From: Yanghanlia sp047501535
Lineage (GTDB): Bacteria; Pseudomonadota; Gammaproteobacteria; Burkholderiales; Burkholderiaceae_B
Direction: 5' to 3'
Assembly (NCBI RefSeq): GCF_047501535.1
Contig: NZ_JAZDRJ010000013.1
Span: 48,326 to 112,325, forward strand
DNA length: 64,000 nucleotides
The notes beneath the pieces were generated by a model. The model ran no database searches. It was not told the DNA's origin and saw only the letters and a list, made by a program, of their open reading frames with translations. The translations under genes were made by a program, and so were the position numbers. This document shows, one piece after another, positions 8,674-18,250 of the stretch (its first letter is position 1; every line of letters begins with the position of its first letter).

Positions 8674-11577
8674 GTGAGCACGACGCAGAAAGTAGCATCC
8701 CCCCATAGCGCTTTACGGCAAGACATCCGGTTGTTGGGCAAAGCACTGGGCGAAGTCATACGGGAAAGCGATGGCAAGGCAATCTACGACACCATCGAAA
8801 AACTGCGTCGGGCGGCCGTGACTTTCCGCAGGGAAGGTGATGTGACTCAAGAACCGGTGCTAGAAAGCTCCATTCAGCAGCTCGATGATGCGCAGGTCAA
8901 CTCTGTAGCGCGCGCATTCAGCTACTTTCTGCACCTGTCGAATATCGCGGAAGATCGCGAACAGAACCGCCGCCAGCGCGAACACGAACTGAACGAAGCT
9001 ACGCCCATGCATGGCAGCCTGGGCGATGCGCTGAACTTTCTGACAGAACGCGGCGTCGAGCCACGCGCCATTTTGCGCGCCTTGGACGAAATGAGCATTG
9101 TGCCCGTGCTGACCGCCCACCCCACGGAAGTCCAGCGCAAAAGCACGTTGGATGTGCACCGTGAAATCGCCCGCCAGCTTCAGCATAATGACGATATCCA
9201 GACCCCAAGCGAAACGCTGCGCAGCCGCCAGCGGCTGACCGGCCTGATCGCCACGCTCTGGCAAACCCGCATGCTGCGCCAACAGAAGCTCACCGTGCTG
9301 GATGAAATCGACAACGCCCTTGGCTATTACGAGCATACCTTCCTGAAGGCGATTCCGCGGCTTTACCAAGATTTGGCCACCCTGTTGGAGGCTGAAGGCA
9401 AAGACGCCCTGCAAAGCCGCCCTGCACTACTACCGCCCTTTCTGACAACTGGCAGTTGGATTGGCGGCGACCGCGACGGCAACCCCAATGTCAATGCCGA
9501 AACCCTGGAACTGGCGCTCACCCGCCAGGCAACCCACGCGTTCCGCTACTACCTTGATGAGGTCAAGGCGCTGGGCACGGAACTTTCCATGTCGCGCAAC
9601 CTGGTGAACATCGATGCCGCCCTGGAGGAGCTTGCCCTTGAAAGCCGCGACACCTCCTTACACCGCATCGACGAACCCTACCGCCGGGCCTGCATCCATA
9701 TCTATGCCCGCCTGGTGGCCACGGCACAAGGCATATTGCAACGCCCGTTGCTGACCCGCCCAACCTACGAGGCGGAGCCTTATTCCGGCCCCGAAGAGTT
9801 CGACGCCGATCTCGCCGTCATCGCTGATTCTCTGCAGAATAATCATGGCACAGCCATCGCCCACCTGCGCTTGGGCGAACTGCGCCAAGCACTGCGCGTA
9901 TTCGGCTTCCATCTGGCGACGCTCGATATGCGCCAAAGTTCGGATGTCCACGAACGCGTGCTGGATGAGCTGTTCTCTGCCGCCGGCGTCAAGCACAATG
10001 GCCAGCCTGTGCGCTATCTGGAGCTGGGCGAAGAACAGCGCATCGAACTATTGCGCGGCGAACTGGCCCAAAACCGCCCCCTGTATTCGCCATGGCTGAC
10101 GTATTCCGAAGAAACAGACAAGGAACTGGCTATTCTGAGAATGGCCGCCCGATGCCGCGCCCGCTTCGGCCCGCGCGCCATCGAACAGACCATTATTTCG
10201 CATACCGAAACCCTGAGCGATCTGCTGGAAGTGCTGGTTCTACAACAGGAAACCGGCTTGCTGCGCCCCGATGCCCAGCATTTCGACCCTTCTCAGCCGG
10301 CGCCCGCTAACGCAGCGGAAGTACGCCAAGCCAAATTGGCGGCAGGTTTAATGGTTGTCCCTTTGTTCGAGACTATTCCTGATTTGGAACGGGCCGCAGA
10401 AATCATGGCGGGCTGGCTCGACCTTCCCGAAGTCAAGCAACGCGTGCGCGGTGTCCAGGCGGGTATTCAGGAAGTCATGCTGGGCTATTCAGACAGCAAC
10501 AAGGATGGCGGCTACCTCACTTCTAACTGGTCGCTGTATTGCGCCGAGCGCGAACTGGTCAAGGTGTTCCAGAAGCGCAATACGCGTTTACGGCTCTTTC
10601 ATGGCCGGGGCGGTTCCGTGGCACGAGGCGGCGGCCCCAGCTTCGAAGCCATCATTGCCCAGCCACCCGGCACGGTGAACGGGCAAATCCGCCTCACCGA
10701 ACAGGGCGAAGTGATTCAGGGCAAATACAAGGATGCCGAAGTCGGCCGCTGGCACCTGGAAAACATTGTCGCCGCCACATTGGAGGCCAGTCTGACCCCT
10801 GCAGCCGAAGCTGCCCGCATAGAAAATGAGCGGTTGGATAAATACTTCAGCGCCATGAACTGGATGTCGGAGCAAGCTGAGGCTGCGTACCGCGACCTTG
10901 TATACGGCACACCGGGATTCACCGAATACTTTTTCGCCGCAACCCCCATCAGCGAGATTGCAGAATTAAATATCGGCTCGCGCCCGGCTGCACGCAAATC
11001 CACGCAACGCATTGAAGACCTGCGCGCCATTCCGTGGGGCTTTTCTTGGGCGCAATGCCGGCTCATGCTGACTGGCTGGTACGGCGTCGGCACGGCCCTG
11101 AAACGCTATGTGGACGAAGGGTGCGACGGCGCGCCGGCCTCAGCAGAGGCGCGCCTGGAACAGCTGCAGGAAATGGCGCGCGAATGGCCGTTCTTCCGCA
11201 GCCTGTTGTCCAATATGGAGCAGGTTCTGGCCAAAACCGACCTCACCATCGCTCGCCGCTATTCCCTGCTGGTGGCCGACAAACGTCTACGCGAAACCAT
11301 CTTCCAAAGTATGGAAGATGAGTTCCACACAACCTTGACGATGTTCCGCAAAGTCAGCGGCCATGATTTGCTGGAACGCGACCCGCAACTGGCGGCCGCG
11401 CTGCTGGAACGCTTTGCCTATATTGACCCGCTCAACCACCTGCAAGTGGAGCTTCTGCAACGCCACCGCAAGTGCGGCCCGAAAGAGTTCAATGAGCATG
11501 ACGCAGAAAGCCAAAGCCAGCGCGCCATTCACATGACGATTAACGGTATTGCCGCAGGGCTGCGCAACTCAGGTTGA
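8674..11577 (+). CDS. ppc: Phosphoenolpyruvate carboxylase
   Basis: Anaplerotic enzyme that carboxylates phosphoenolpyruvate with bicarbonate to oxaloacetate; 967 residues, somewhat longer than E. coli Ppc (883). The catalytic histidine is in LTAHPTEVQRK (His 149). The second signature, GYSDSNKDGG (about residue 604), and the glycine/arginine loop FHGRGGSVARGGGP (about residue 643) are intact. The C-terminus ends INGIAAGLRNSG, matching the conserved terminal element but with Ser in place of the more usual Thr before the final Gly. The frame is open from ATG 8650, but GTG 8674 has the ribosome-binding site AAGAGGAG five bases upstream and is the likelier start. It shares a 177-bp divergent promoter region with ilvD. 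Confidence 0.96.
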   Translation: MSTTQKVASPHSALRQDIRLLGKALGEVIRESDGKAIYDTIEKLRRAAVTFRREGDVTQEPVLESSIQQLDDAQVNSVARAFSYFLHLSNIAEDREQNRRQREHELNEATPMHGSLGDALNFLTERGVEPRAILRALDEMSIVPVLTAHPTEVQRKSTLDVHREIARQLQHNDDIQTPSETLRSRQRLTGLIATLWQTRMLRQQKLTVLDEIDNALGYYEHTFLKAIPRLYQDLATLLEAEGKDALQSRPALLPPFLTTGSWIGGDRDGNPNVNAETLELALTRQATHAFRYYLDEVKALGTELSMSRNLVNIDAALEELALESRDTSLHRIDEPYRRACIHIYARLVATAQGILQRPLLTRPTYEAEPYSGPEEFDADLAVIADSLQNNHGTAIAHLRLGELRQALRVFGFHLATLDMRQSSDVHERVLDELFSAAGVKHNGQPVRYLELGEEQRIELLRGELAQNRPLYSPWLTYSEETDKELAILRMAARCRARFGPRAIEQTIISHTETLSDLLEVLVLQQETGLLRPDAQHFDPSQPAPANAAEVRQAKLAAGLMVVPLFETIPDLERAAEIMAGWLDLPEVKQRVRGVQAGIQEVMLGYSDSNKDGGYLTSNWSLYCAERELVKVFQKRNTRLRLFHGRGGSVARGGGPSFEAIIAQPPGTVNGQIRLTEQGEVIQGKYKDAEVGRWHLENIVAATLEASLTPAAEAARIENERLDKYFSAMNWMSEQAEAAYRDLVYGTPGFTEYFFAATPISEIAELNIGSRPAARKSTQRIEDLRAIPWGFSWAQCRLMLTGWYGVGTALKRYVDEGCDGAPASAEARLEQLQEMAREWPFFRSLLSNMEQVLAKTDLTIARRYSLLVADKRLRETIFQSMEDEFHTTLTMFRKVSGHDLLERDPQLAAALLERFAYIDPLNHLQVELLQRHRKCGPKEFNEHDAESQSQRAIHMTINGIAAGLRNSG

Positions 11578-11589
11578 GCGGCATACAAG

Positions 11590-12054
11590 CTAGCTAACGC
11601 GGCAATCACGCAACAGCACGGTGCCGACCACTCTGGTCTGGGCGCCGTGCGTACCCGCATAACGGTCGGTCACTGAACCGTATTGGCTTGCCGGTACGGT
11701 GCCTGCCGGGGCGTCCTGCGTCAACATATCGCCATCCACGTCGTCTACATCATCAATATCAAACGCGCCGGTGGTCCAGGTGTAGCCTGCTCCACGGAAG
11801 GTGTTACCCGCCCTATCGGCATGGCCCACGGTCACACGCACCATGTCCACAGCCTGATTCATGTAAACAATGCGCGCCGACTGCGCTTCTTCCCCATGGA
11901 AGGTGTACTGAACCGTTAAAGGCTGCTCGCCGCCCGGCCCACACTCATACTCAACCGTTTTCTGAGTCAGCTCACGACTATCGGGGGAGCTCCCGCACCC
12001 TGCCAACGCCATCGCGGCCACACTTGCAAAAATTAAAGTGGGGATTTTGTTCAT
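11590..12054 (-). CDS. Lipoprotein, possibly lysozyme-inhibitor-like
   Basis: Secreted lipoprotein of 154 residues with a clear lipobox (LAGC at about 17-20). The mature part starts with a VEYECGPGG stretch and then YTFHGEE and YTWTTG, which is the general pattern of the MliC/PliC inhibitors of c-type lysozyme (Cys near the start, Trp later, Cys near the end: LLRDCRVS). That match is by eye and weak. An acidic run, DIDDVDDVDGDM, lies mid-protein and could bind calcium. The gene is convergent with ppc with only 12 bp between stops, and divergent from the GGDEF gene. It could also be an uncharacterised lipoprotein unrelated to MliC. Confidence 0.55.
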   Translation of the reverse strand: MNKIPTLIFASVAAMALAGCGSSPDSRELTQKTVEYECGPGGEQPLTVQYTFHGEEAQSARIVYMNQAVDMVRVTVGHADRAGNTFRGAGYTWTTGAFDIDDVDDVDGDMLTQDAPAGTVPASQYGSVTDRYAGTHGAQTRVVGTVLLRDCRVS

Positions 12055-12092
12055 AGCATAAACTCCTGGGTTGACACATCGTCCATGCGGAC

Positions 12093-13295
12093 TTGATGAA
12101 TATCAACCCAGCATGTGCCGTGCCATGCAAGGATGAAACGTTTACCTATCTGACTGCTTTCATGAAGATGCCTGAACTGCAATCCGTGCTGACCGGCCTT
12201 TTAAGCATGATTAAAATGAGCCTGAGTTCACTACGTGATACCTTTTCAAGCCACTCGCACTCACGCGATTTTGCGTATGCGCGCGGAGACTATCTACGCA
12301 ACCGTGTTGTGATAGTGGGCCTCGTATTCTTGGCTCTACTGCCTTTCTGGGCTCTGGTGGACTGGCTGATGCTGCCTGCCGGCAGTCTCGGTGCGGCTCT
12401 GGTGTCGCGGCTGGTTATGCTGGCGGCCCTGGCGCTCATCATTCTGCTGGCGTACTACAGCAAAGCACGTTTACAACTGGCGAGACTCTCGGCGGGCCTG
12501 ATACTTGTCACACCGGCCGCCTTTTACGCTGTGGTGCTGTTCTCGGTTTCAGACGAAACCACATCCCTGATCGGCTACAACTTTATTCCCTACATGCTGG
12601 TGGCTATGCTGGCCATCTTTCCCTTCACCCTGAGCGAATCCGCAATATTGGGGGGCGGGCTCATCCTGCTGGAAGCGTATGCACTGCATATCGCCGGTGT
12701 GCTTTTCACCGCCGAAGGCCTGCAAGCCATCTGGCTGCTGGCGGCACTGCTAAGCATTTCCATTACCGCCAACTATTTTCAGTTGGGGCTGATGCTGCGC
12801 TTGTATCGTGAAGCCACGCATGACCCGCTCACCAGCCTGCTCAACCGGGGTGCCCTGGCACGCACCATGGAACAGCTCACCACCCGCGAGCCAGACGCCC
12901 CGCGCGCCCTGCTCATGATGGATCTGGACCATTTCAAACGCATTAACGATAACCATGGCCACGCTTTTGGCGATGATGTGCTGCGCAATTTCGCCAGCAT
13001 CCTGAGGCGCTCCCTCAGGCCTAACGACCTGGCAGCCCGCTACGGTGGCGAGGAATTCGTCGCCGTCCTGGTCAACACCGATAAAGCAGCTGCGATGGCA
13101 ATCGCAGAAAATATCCGGGCCCAGACAGAAGCATCGTCGATCAATAACTATGATGGAGAAACCATCAACTACACAGTGAGCATTGGTGTCGCCTCTTTCC
13201 AGCCCGGTGAACACTTCGAAGGCGCAGCCATGCGGGCAGATAACCGCCTGTACGAAGCCAAGAAAATCTCGCGCAACTGCGTTGTTGGGGTTTAA
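12093..13295 (+). CDS. Membrane-bound GGDEF diguanylate cyclase
   Basis: Inner-membrane enzyme that makes cyclic di-GMP from two GTP; 400 residues. Six hydrophobic segments (about 72-235) form the sensor part and a GGDEF domain fills the C-terminus. The active-site signature is GGEEF (residues 318-322), and the product-inhibition I-site RPND sits exactly five residues before it (309-312), so the enzyme is predicted active and feedback-inhibited. The N-terminal start is uncertain: ATG codons at 12093, 12162, 12207 and 12216 are all in frame and none has a strong ribosome-binding site. The sensory part does not match a named MASE domain that I can recognise. Followed by a terminator, so it is monocistronic. 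Confidence 0.88.
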   Translation: MMNINPACAVPCKDETFTYLTAFMKMPELQSVLTGLLSMIKMSLSSLRDTFSSHSHSRDFAYARGDYLRNRVVIVGLVFLALLPFWALVDWLMLPAGSLGAALVSRLVMLAALALIILLAYYSKARLQLARLSAGLILVTPAAFYAVVLFSVSDETTSLIGYNFIPYMLVAMLAIFPFTLSESAILGGGLILLEAYALHIAGVLFTAEGLQAIWLLAALLSISITANYFQLGLMLRLYREATHDPLTSLLNRGALARTMEQLTTREPDAPRALLMMDLDHFKRINDNHGHAFGDDVLRNFASILRRSLRPNDLAARYGGEEFVAVLVNTDKAAAMAIAENIRAQTEASSINNYDGETINYTVSIGVASFQPGEHFEGAAMRADNRLYEAKKISRNCVVGV

Positions 13296-13328
13296 ACCGC
13301 TAGAGACGACTGCGGTATCATACTGATT

Positions 13329-13365
13329 GCCCGCCGGCTATTTTGGCGGGCACTCTCTTTTTCAG
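13329..13365 (+). terminator. Rho-independent terminator of the GGDEF gene
   Basis: Stem 13329-13335 (GCCCGCC) pairs with 13345-13351 (GGCGGGC), followed by a pyrimidine-rich run ending in TTTTT. Its position rules out the in-frame upstream start at 13327 for azlC. Confidence 0.75.
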
Positions 13366-13380
13366 CCTTTTTGCAGCACT

Positions 13381-14070
13381 ATGCCTTCGTCGCAGCACTC
13401 CGTCGCATCCCCCCCTCCCCTGTCGATTTTCAACCTCACCATGCCCGTTGCCATGGGTTATATCCCGCTAGGCATGGTATTCGGTTTTCTGTTCGTACAA
13501 GCCGGAGCCAGCTGGTTTATGGCCGTGCTCACCAGCCTGGTGGTCTATGCGGGCGCCGCACAGTACATGATGGTGCCCATGGTGGCGGCGGGCATGCCGG
13601 TCAGCACCATCGCGTTAGCCACATTGCTAGTCAACCTGCGGCATATTTTCTATGGCTTGTCGCTGCTTGAGACCTTTCCCCGGAAGTTTGTACTACGCTG
13701 GTACACCGCCTTCGCCCTGACGGATGAAACGTATTCCGTTCTAACAACCTTACCGGCCGGCACGCCTGCAAGCCGGATGACACTGTTAGCGCTACTGAAT
13801 CAGGGTTGGTGGGTGCTAGGCACCTTACTGGGTGCTGTGATCGGCTCCCAAGCCAAAATCCCCTTAGACGGGCTGGATTTCGTTCTGTGCTCCTTATTTG
13901 CCGTTCTCACCGTTGAACAGTGGCGGGCACGCAGCAGCCCCTTGCCGCTTTGGACCGCCATAGTGTCCTACGCGGTGGCGGCAGCCATTGCGCCTAAACA
14001 TGCGCTGGTGTTGGCGATTACGCTAAGCATCGCCGTGGGCGTCATCGCCTACAAGAAGGAGAAACGCTGA
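13381..14070 (+). CDS. azlC: AzlC-family branched-chain amino acid exporter subunit
   Basis: Large subunit of an AzlCD (LIV-E/BrnFE-like) exporter in the inner membrane, known in relatives to export branched-chain amino acids or analogues. The protein has 229 residues and many hydrophobic helices. The diagnostic beginning MPVAMGYIPLGMVFGFL and the later block LLVNLRHIFYGLSL are typical of AzlC. The first in-frame start at 13327 lies inside the terminator of the preceding gene, so I chose ATG 13381. The small subunit gene azlD starts two bases after the stop. Two ilvD-type genes lie within 12 kb, but there is no evidence of shared control. Confidence 0.88.
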   Translation: MPSSQHSVASPPPLSIFNLTMPVAMGYIPLGMVFGFLFVQAGASWFMAVLTSLVVYAGAAQYMMVPMVAAGMPVSTIALATLLVNLRHIFYGLSLLETFPRKFVLRWYTAFALTDETYSVLTTLPAGTPASRMTLLALLNQGWWVLGTLLGAVIGSQAKIPLDGLDFVLCSLFAVLTVEQWRARSSPLPLWTAIVSYAVAAAIAPKHALVLAITLSIAVGVIAYKKEKR

Positions 14071-14071
14071 G

Positions 14072-14395
14072 ATGAACGATATCTCTTACTTGTTGGCAGT
14101 GATTGCCGCCATGGGCGCGGTTACCTTCGCTTTGCGTGCCCTGCCCTTTCTTAGCGCGCATTGGCTGCGCCGTTCACCTGTTATTCAGCACCTGGGGCGC
14201 TTTCTGCCACTGGCCATTATGGCCTTGTTATTGGTGCACTCAGCCGGCAGCGCAGCCCGTGAACATGCCACCGGGCCCTGGCCTGAACTGTTATCCATTG
14301 CCCTGACCTGCCTGCTGCAATGGCGCAGCCGCAACCCCTTGCTGAGTATTGTGCTTGGCACAGCCCTGTATGTATTGCTGCGCAACTGGCACTGA
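14072..14395 (+). CDS. azlD: AzlD-family branched-chain amino acid exporter subunit
   Basis: Small subunit of the AzlCD exporter, 107 residues with about four transmembrane helices. It has the usual ALRALPFL near the start and a C-terminal helix LSIVLGTALYVLLRN. The start ATG is one base after the azlC stop, and a ribosome-binding site lies in the last azlC codons (AAGGAG), so translation is coupled. It is required with AzlC for export in characterised systems. Confidence 0.88.
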   Translation: MNDISYLLAVIAAMGAVTFALRALPFLSAHWLRRSPVIQHLGRFLPLAIMALLLVHSAGSAAREHATGPWPELLSIALTCLLQWRSRNPLLSIVLGTALYVLLRNWH

Positions 14396-14408
14396 CGCCG
14401 TCACCCAT

Positions 14409-15272
14409 CTACGGTGAGGGCTGTATTGCGCCGGCGCTTAATCTACGCAAAGGGTCTTGGCGGTAATAGTGACTGAGCAAAGCGTACCAATCGGGATAAG
14501 CGCCAGCCAGCGGTGCGGGGTTCACAAAAAAAGCTTCTGAACTGACGGCGAAGAACTCTGCCTTATCGGTTGCCGCGTACGGGTCCAACGGCAAAGTCTG
14601 ATACCAAGGCTCTGCGGCATCGGATTCGGGGTCAACATCAGGGGGAATGGCTGCCTCGACCTCATCCAGCCTGCTGCAAAAGTCGTCGAAAACCGCGTCC
14701 AGCGTCTGCCCCCACATACGGGGCGTTAGCTGCGGCCCATGCTGCCCCAGCCAGGGTATGCCATCGGCCTCGCTGTGATAGAGGTCCAGCTTGTGGGCGA
14801 ACTCATGAATCACAACGTTGATATCGGGTCCCTGGCCGGGGCCGCAGTCTTCCCACGAAAGAATGACCGGCCCGCCTTCCCAGGCTTCGCCCGCCGCTTC
14901 CTGCATGTATTCGTGCACCACGCCGCTTTCATCCATTTCAGACCGGGGTATGAGAAAACCGCCCGGATAAATGATGATTTCCGTCCACCCTTCATAAACG
15001 GCCGGGTCCAGATTGATAATGGGCAAAGCGGCTTGCGCCGCAATAGATAACAGTATTTCGGGGGTGATGGACAGCCCCTGAGCGCCAATAAAACTTTTAC
15101 TGGCCAGCAACCACCCCACACGCTGAAACAAGGCGGCTTCTTCCTGGGGACTCAAACCCGTCAGAAAATAGTGCTGCGCCAAGGTTGCGGCCCATTGGTC
15201 TGGGTCGATCGTCGCCAGCTCACGCTTAACGCGCGCAGGCCGCGCTCCTTTGCCCATCAACCATCTAAACAT
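14409..15272 (-). CDS. mtfA: MtfA-type zinc peptidase (M90)
   Basis: Cytoplasmic zinc metallopeptidase of 287 residues (E. coli MtfA has 265). E. coli MtfA binds the repressor Mlc and so affects glucose phosphotransferase expression; whether that role extends to betaproteobacteria is unknown. The zinc motif HEFAH is at residues 156-160, followed by KLD, and the downstream AEFFAVSSEAFF segment supplies the third ligand Glu as in the family. The preceding DINVVI is conserved. Convergent with azlD (13 bp between stops). The next gene upstream on the same strand (ExoD-like) ends 22 bp away, so co-transcription is possible. Confidence 0.9.
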   Translation of the reverse strand: MFRWLMGKGARPARVKRELATIDPDQWAATLAQHYFLTGLSPQEEAALFQRVGWLLASKSFIGAQGLSITPEILLSIAAQAALPIINLDPAVYEGWTEIIIYPGGFLIPRSEMDESGVVHEYMQEAAGEAWEGGPVILSWEDCGPGQGPDINVVIHEFAHKLDLYHSEADGIPWLGQHGPQLTPRMWGQTLDAVFDDFCSRLDEVEAAIPPDVDPESDAAEPWYQTLPLDPYAATDKAEFFAVSSEAFFVNPAPLAGAYPDWYALLSHYYRQDPLRRLSAGAIQPSP

Positions 15273-15294
15273 CGCCGCACCGCCCTACCGCCCT

Positions 15295-15912
15295 TTAGCT
15301 AAGCAGCGTGCTGCCCGCCCAGAAGGCCGCGAATAACAACACACTGAAGTAGACGACGGTCAGCACCGTGCCCAGGTAGCCCAACAGCACGAACACGCCA
15401 TCGCGCTGGATCATGCCGATGGATAACAGCAGGATGCCTATCGCAGGTGCGGTATTGGAAAACGGAATTAAACCGAATGGCGCCATGAGCAGAAGGCCGC
15501 CAAATACCAGCACACACCCATTCACGACCGCCATGCGACCGGCAGTCAGGCTTAATGCACGCGGCCGCACCCAGGCGTCGATGCGCGACACCAGCTTTAC
15601 GCCTTTGCGCAGCGCAGGCAGCAGCTTGGCGGCATCGAGTTCACGATCCAGAATACGATCGGGCAGCCACGGTGAACGATTCAGCGTAATCGCCACTGCC
15701 AGCAGCACGATTGCGGCGCCAAACACGGTGGATACGCCTGGTATGGAGACCGGAATCAAGAAAGGCAGGGCCGCAAGCGCACACAACAACAGCATCCCCT
15801 GCTCGCCAATCGCAGCCACCAGTTCCCGCAGCGTTACGGTTTCGCCCTGTATGCTATTAATCGTACGCGTTAGAGTGTCGCTGAGCGAAACCGTAGTGTC
15901 GTCGAATCGCAT
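15295..15912 (-). CDS. ExoD-family membrane protein
   Basis: Integral membrane protein of 205 residues in the ExoD family, named after a rhizobial exopolysaccharide gene; the molecular function is not established. The N-terminal soluble part (LRELVAAIGEQGMLLLCALAALPFLIP) and the later MAPFGLIPFSNTAPAIGILLLSIGM are the family hallmarks. I chose the ATG at 15912 because it has AAGGAC seven bases upstream; the open frame continues to 15978 without a better site. It lies upstream of mtfA on the same strand and divergent from panB. Confidence 0.82.
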   Translation of the reverse strand: MRFDDTTVSLSDTLTRTINSIQGETVTLRELVAAIGEQGMLLLCALAALPFLIPVSIPGVSTVFGAAIVLLAVAITLNRSPWLPDRILDRELDAAKLLPALRKGVKLVSRIDAWVRPRALSLTAGRMAVVNGCVLVFGGLLLMAPFGLIPFSNTAPAIGILLLSIGMIQRDGVFVLLGYLGTVLTVVYFSVLLFAAFWAGSTLLS

Positions 15913-16026
15913 GATTGTCCTTGTGCCGACTGTCTGCGTCACAAGCCCGAGGCTCGACATCTGATGGTGGAACCCCATGCTATAACGCCAGATTACCGGC
16001 TTTTAAGCCTGACTTGGAGAAAGAAA

Positions 16027-16848
16027 GTGAGTGTACACGCAGAAGTGCGCCGTATCAGCGTCCCCCAACTGACCGCTTACAAAGGGCAAAAGAAGCTTGC
16101 AGCCCTGACCGCCTACAGTGCGCCGATCGCCCGCTTGCTGGACGCCCACCTTGACATGATACTCGTGGGCGACTCGACCGCCATGGTCGGCTATGGCATG
16201 CCCGACACCCTTTCCATTACTGCTGAAATGCTCACGGCCCATGCTAAGGCAGTAGTGAATGCCACTCAGCGGGTTTGTGTGGTGGTGGACATGCCTTTTG
16301 GCAGTTACCAAGAATCGCCTGAAGCCGCATTCAGGAACGCGGTGGCCATGGTGGCAGGCAGCGGTGTTCAGGCGGTGAAGATCGAAGGCCCGGCGGCTCT
16401 GGCGCCCACCACACGCTTTATGGTCGAGCGCGGCATCCCGGTACTGGCCCATGTGGGCCTGATGCCCCAATACATGAACGTTATGGGCGGCTTCAAGGCG
16501 CAGGGTTTCAGCGAAGAAGTCGCCGAACGCATTGTTGAAGACGCCTTGGCCCACCAGGAAGCCGGCGCATTCGCCGTGGTTCTGGAAGGCATTACCGAAG
16601 CACTGGGGCGCCGCATCACCGAAACGCTATCCATTCCCACCATAGGCATTGGCGCCTCGCCCGCCTGCGACGGGCAGATTCTTGTCACGGAAGATATTCT
16701 TGGCCTCAGTGGTTCCCGCATTCCCAAGTTTGCCAAGCAGTTCGCCGACGTCGGTTCAGTCATCAGCAACGCTGCACAGCAGTATGCCGACGATGTTCGA
16801 GAAGGCCGATTCCCGAGCCTGGAACACTGCTTCGGCGTAAAGAAGTAA
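16027..16848 (+). CDS. panB: 3-methyl-2-oxobutanoate hydroxymethyltransferase
   Basis: First enzyme of pantothenate synthesis: transfers a hydroxymethyl group from 5,10-methylene-tetrahydrofolate to 2-ketoisovalerate to give ketopantoate. It has 273 residues with the family blocks LTAYSAPIARLLD, ILVGDSTAMVGYG (Asp for metal), VVVDMPFGSYQ and FAVVLEGI (catalytic Glu). The frame is open from ATG 15964, but GTG 16027 has a purine-rich site (GGAGA) at the correct spacing and gives the normal family length. Its partner panC is 37 kb away at 53705-54553, so the pathway is not an operon here. The substrate is the product of the IlvD reaction. Confidence 0.95.
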   Translation: MSVHAEVRRISVPQLTAYKGQKKLAALTAYSAPIARLLDAHLDMILVGDSTAMVGYGMPDTLSITAEMLTAHAKAVVNATQRVCVVVDMPFGSYQESPEAAFRNAVAMVAGSGVQAVKIEGPAALAPTTRFMVERGIPVLAHVGLMPQYMNVMGGFKAQGFSEEVAERIVEDALAHQEAGAFAVVLEGITEALGRRITETLSIPTIGIGASPACDGQILVTEDILGLSGSRIPKFAKQFADVGSVISNAAQQYADDVREGRFPSLEHCFGVKK

Positions 16849-16865
16849 GGGCGGGCCAGGTGTTT

Positions 16866-17270
16866 TTATTGCGCTTTGCCGCTGCGTCGTTCCGCGATGC
16901 GCACGATCACGTAAGCGATCAGGGCGAATAAAAACACCACCAAGTACATCCAAGCCATGCTTTGCAAGCATTCGATGACGGTGCGATAAATTTCCAGCGT
17001 CCATCGCTCGGCGGTCAACACCAAGGGCTGCCCCCCGCCTTCCGGCAGGCGTTCGGGCTGAATATAGCGTTCCAGCGAATAAATGCGCACACCGCCTGAT
17101 ACGCCCACCACCAACGCAGCAAACGTAATGTAACGATGCCAGGCAGCACTAATGCTGTCGTCGATGATGCGGTCAAGAATGCCCCGGACGGGGCGGCTGA
17201 ACGCTTTTACAACGGCGACAGAAACAGCCAGCGCAATAAAGAATGTGGCAAAAAGCAGGGAAAAAAACAT
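16866..17270 (-). CDS. Small inner-membrane protein, unknown function
   Basis: Protein of 134 residues with an N-terminal hydrophobic helix (about 2-22), a second around 48-65 and a third near the C-terminus (105-125), followed by a basic tail. The middle section is polar and contains EVYR-like aromatic residues but no motif I recognise. Its ATG at 17270 is the first plausible start, with GGGAG eight bases upstream. It is convergent with panB (17 bp between stops) and downstream of the methyltransferase gene on the same strand. It looks like a conserved betaproteobacterial membrane protein, but I cannot name a family. Confidence 0.6.
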   Translation of the reverse strand: MFFSLLFATFFIALAVSVAVVKAFSRPVRGILDRIIDDSISAAWHRYITFAALVVGVSGGVRIYSLERYIQPERLPEGGGQPLVLTAERWTLEIYRTVIECLQSMAWMYLVVFLFALIAYVIVRIAERRSGKAQ

Positions 17271-17339
17271 GGGTAGGCTCCCGGTAGGCGGCACGCTGCG
17301 CAATCATCGCACAGGCACGCCTGCCTTACCAGCGCACAT

Positions 17340-18056
17340 CTACCGCATGTAACGCAACAAACGCCCTTTGTAAGCCATGCCACCATCGTTCATGGTGACC
17401 TCTTCAATGCGTTCCTGCTCAACCAGTTCAAAACCATACGTGGCCATTTGGCGGGTAAACGCAGGCCGATGCCCCCGATCGGGGTCGATGATCCAGATTT
17501 CAGCCTGGGCTTTAGCGTGGTCATCAATGAAGTCGGCCAGTTGCGCCGGCGCATCGCGATCATAAAGCAGGTCGCTGCCCAGAATGAGATCGTAACGGGC
17601 GGAAAGCGGCTCAGCTCCCGCGTCGTTGATGCAGACTTCTCCCGCCTCGCCCCACTGCCCGTGGCGATACTTGATGGTGGTAATGTCGTTAAGGCCCGCG
17701 TTATGTTCCAGAAAACGGCGGGTAAAAGGGTGGCGATCGCTGGCGGTGATGGTTGCCCCCTGTCGGCGCCCCGCTAGCGTGGGTAGAGCGAGCCCGCAGC
17801 CGATTTCCAGTATGCGTTCAACCGGCGTAACGGGCCGCTGCAACAGTTTTTGCGCCATATAAATGCTAGAGGGCCACACAAGCCCGAACAATGGCCATGA
17901 TGCAGAACAGATGCCCAACCGTTCAGCGGCCCCTGTGGGGTCGTAATATTGCTGGCGGTCAAGCAACGACCGGATCAACAATTCTTCACCGCCGGGAATG
18001 GTTATGCGCTGCATACGCGTTTCAAAACCGGGGTGACTACAAAGAGGGTTGTCCAA
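17340..18056 (-). CDS. Class I SAM-dependent methyltransferase, protein-lysine type
   Basis: Protein of 238 residues with the SAM-binding motif LEIGCGLALPTL (motif I) and an acidic post-I loop (ASDRHPF). The sequence DLILGSDLLYD resembles the motif of the methyltransferase-16/METTL family, whose known members methylate lysines in proteins. A target protein in bacteria is not known for this branch, so only the enzyme class is supported. It lies upstream of the small membrane protein on the same strand, 69 bp away, with no ribosome-binding site overlap. Upstream is the 194-bp divergent region shared with the tautomerase gene. Confidence 0.72.
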   Translation of the reverse strand: MDNPLCSHPGFETRMQRITIPGGEELLIRSLLDRQQYYDPTGAAERLGICSASWPLFGLVWPSSIYMAQKLLQRPVTPVERILEIGCGLALPTLAGRRQGATITASDRHPFTRRFLEHNAGLNDITTIKYRHGQWGEAGEVCINDAGAEPLSARYDLILGSDLLYDRDAPAQLADFIDDHAKAQAEIWIIDPDRGHRPAFTRQMATYGFELVEQERIEEVTMNDGGMAYKGRLLRYMR

Positions 18057-18250
18057 TTTAGGGAAAATCCTTAAAAAACAAACACTTCTTTAGTATCCGC
18101 CATAAGTGATAAAAAGGCCAATCAGCCCCTGTAGGCGTCATACGTGTTCCGACCTGAACAGGCTGAGCCCTCAGGTTCTCGTTGTGATTCGCGTATATTT
18201 CCCTTTCCAACAACCCAATACGCTGCCACCCCATACGGAGGAACACCAAC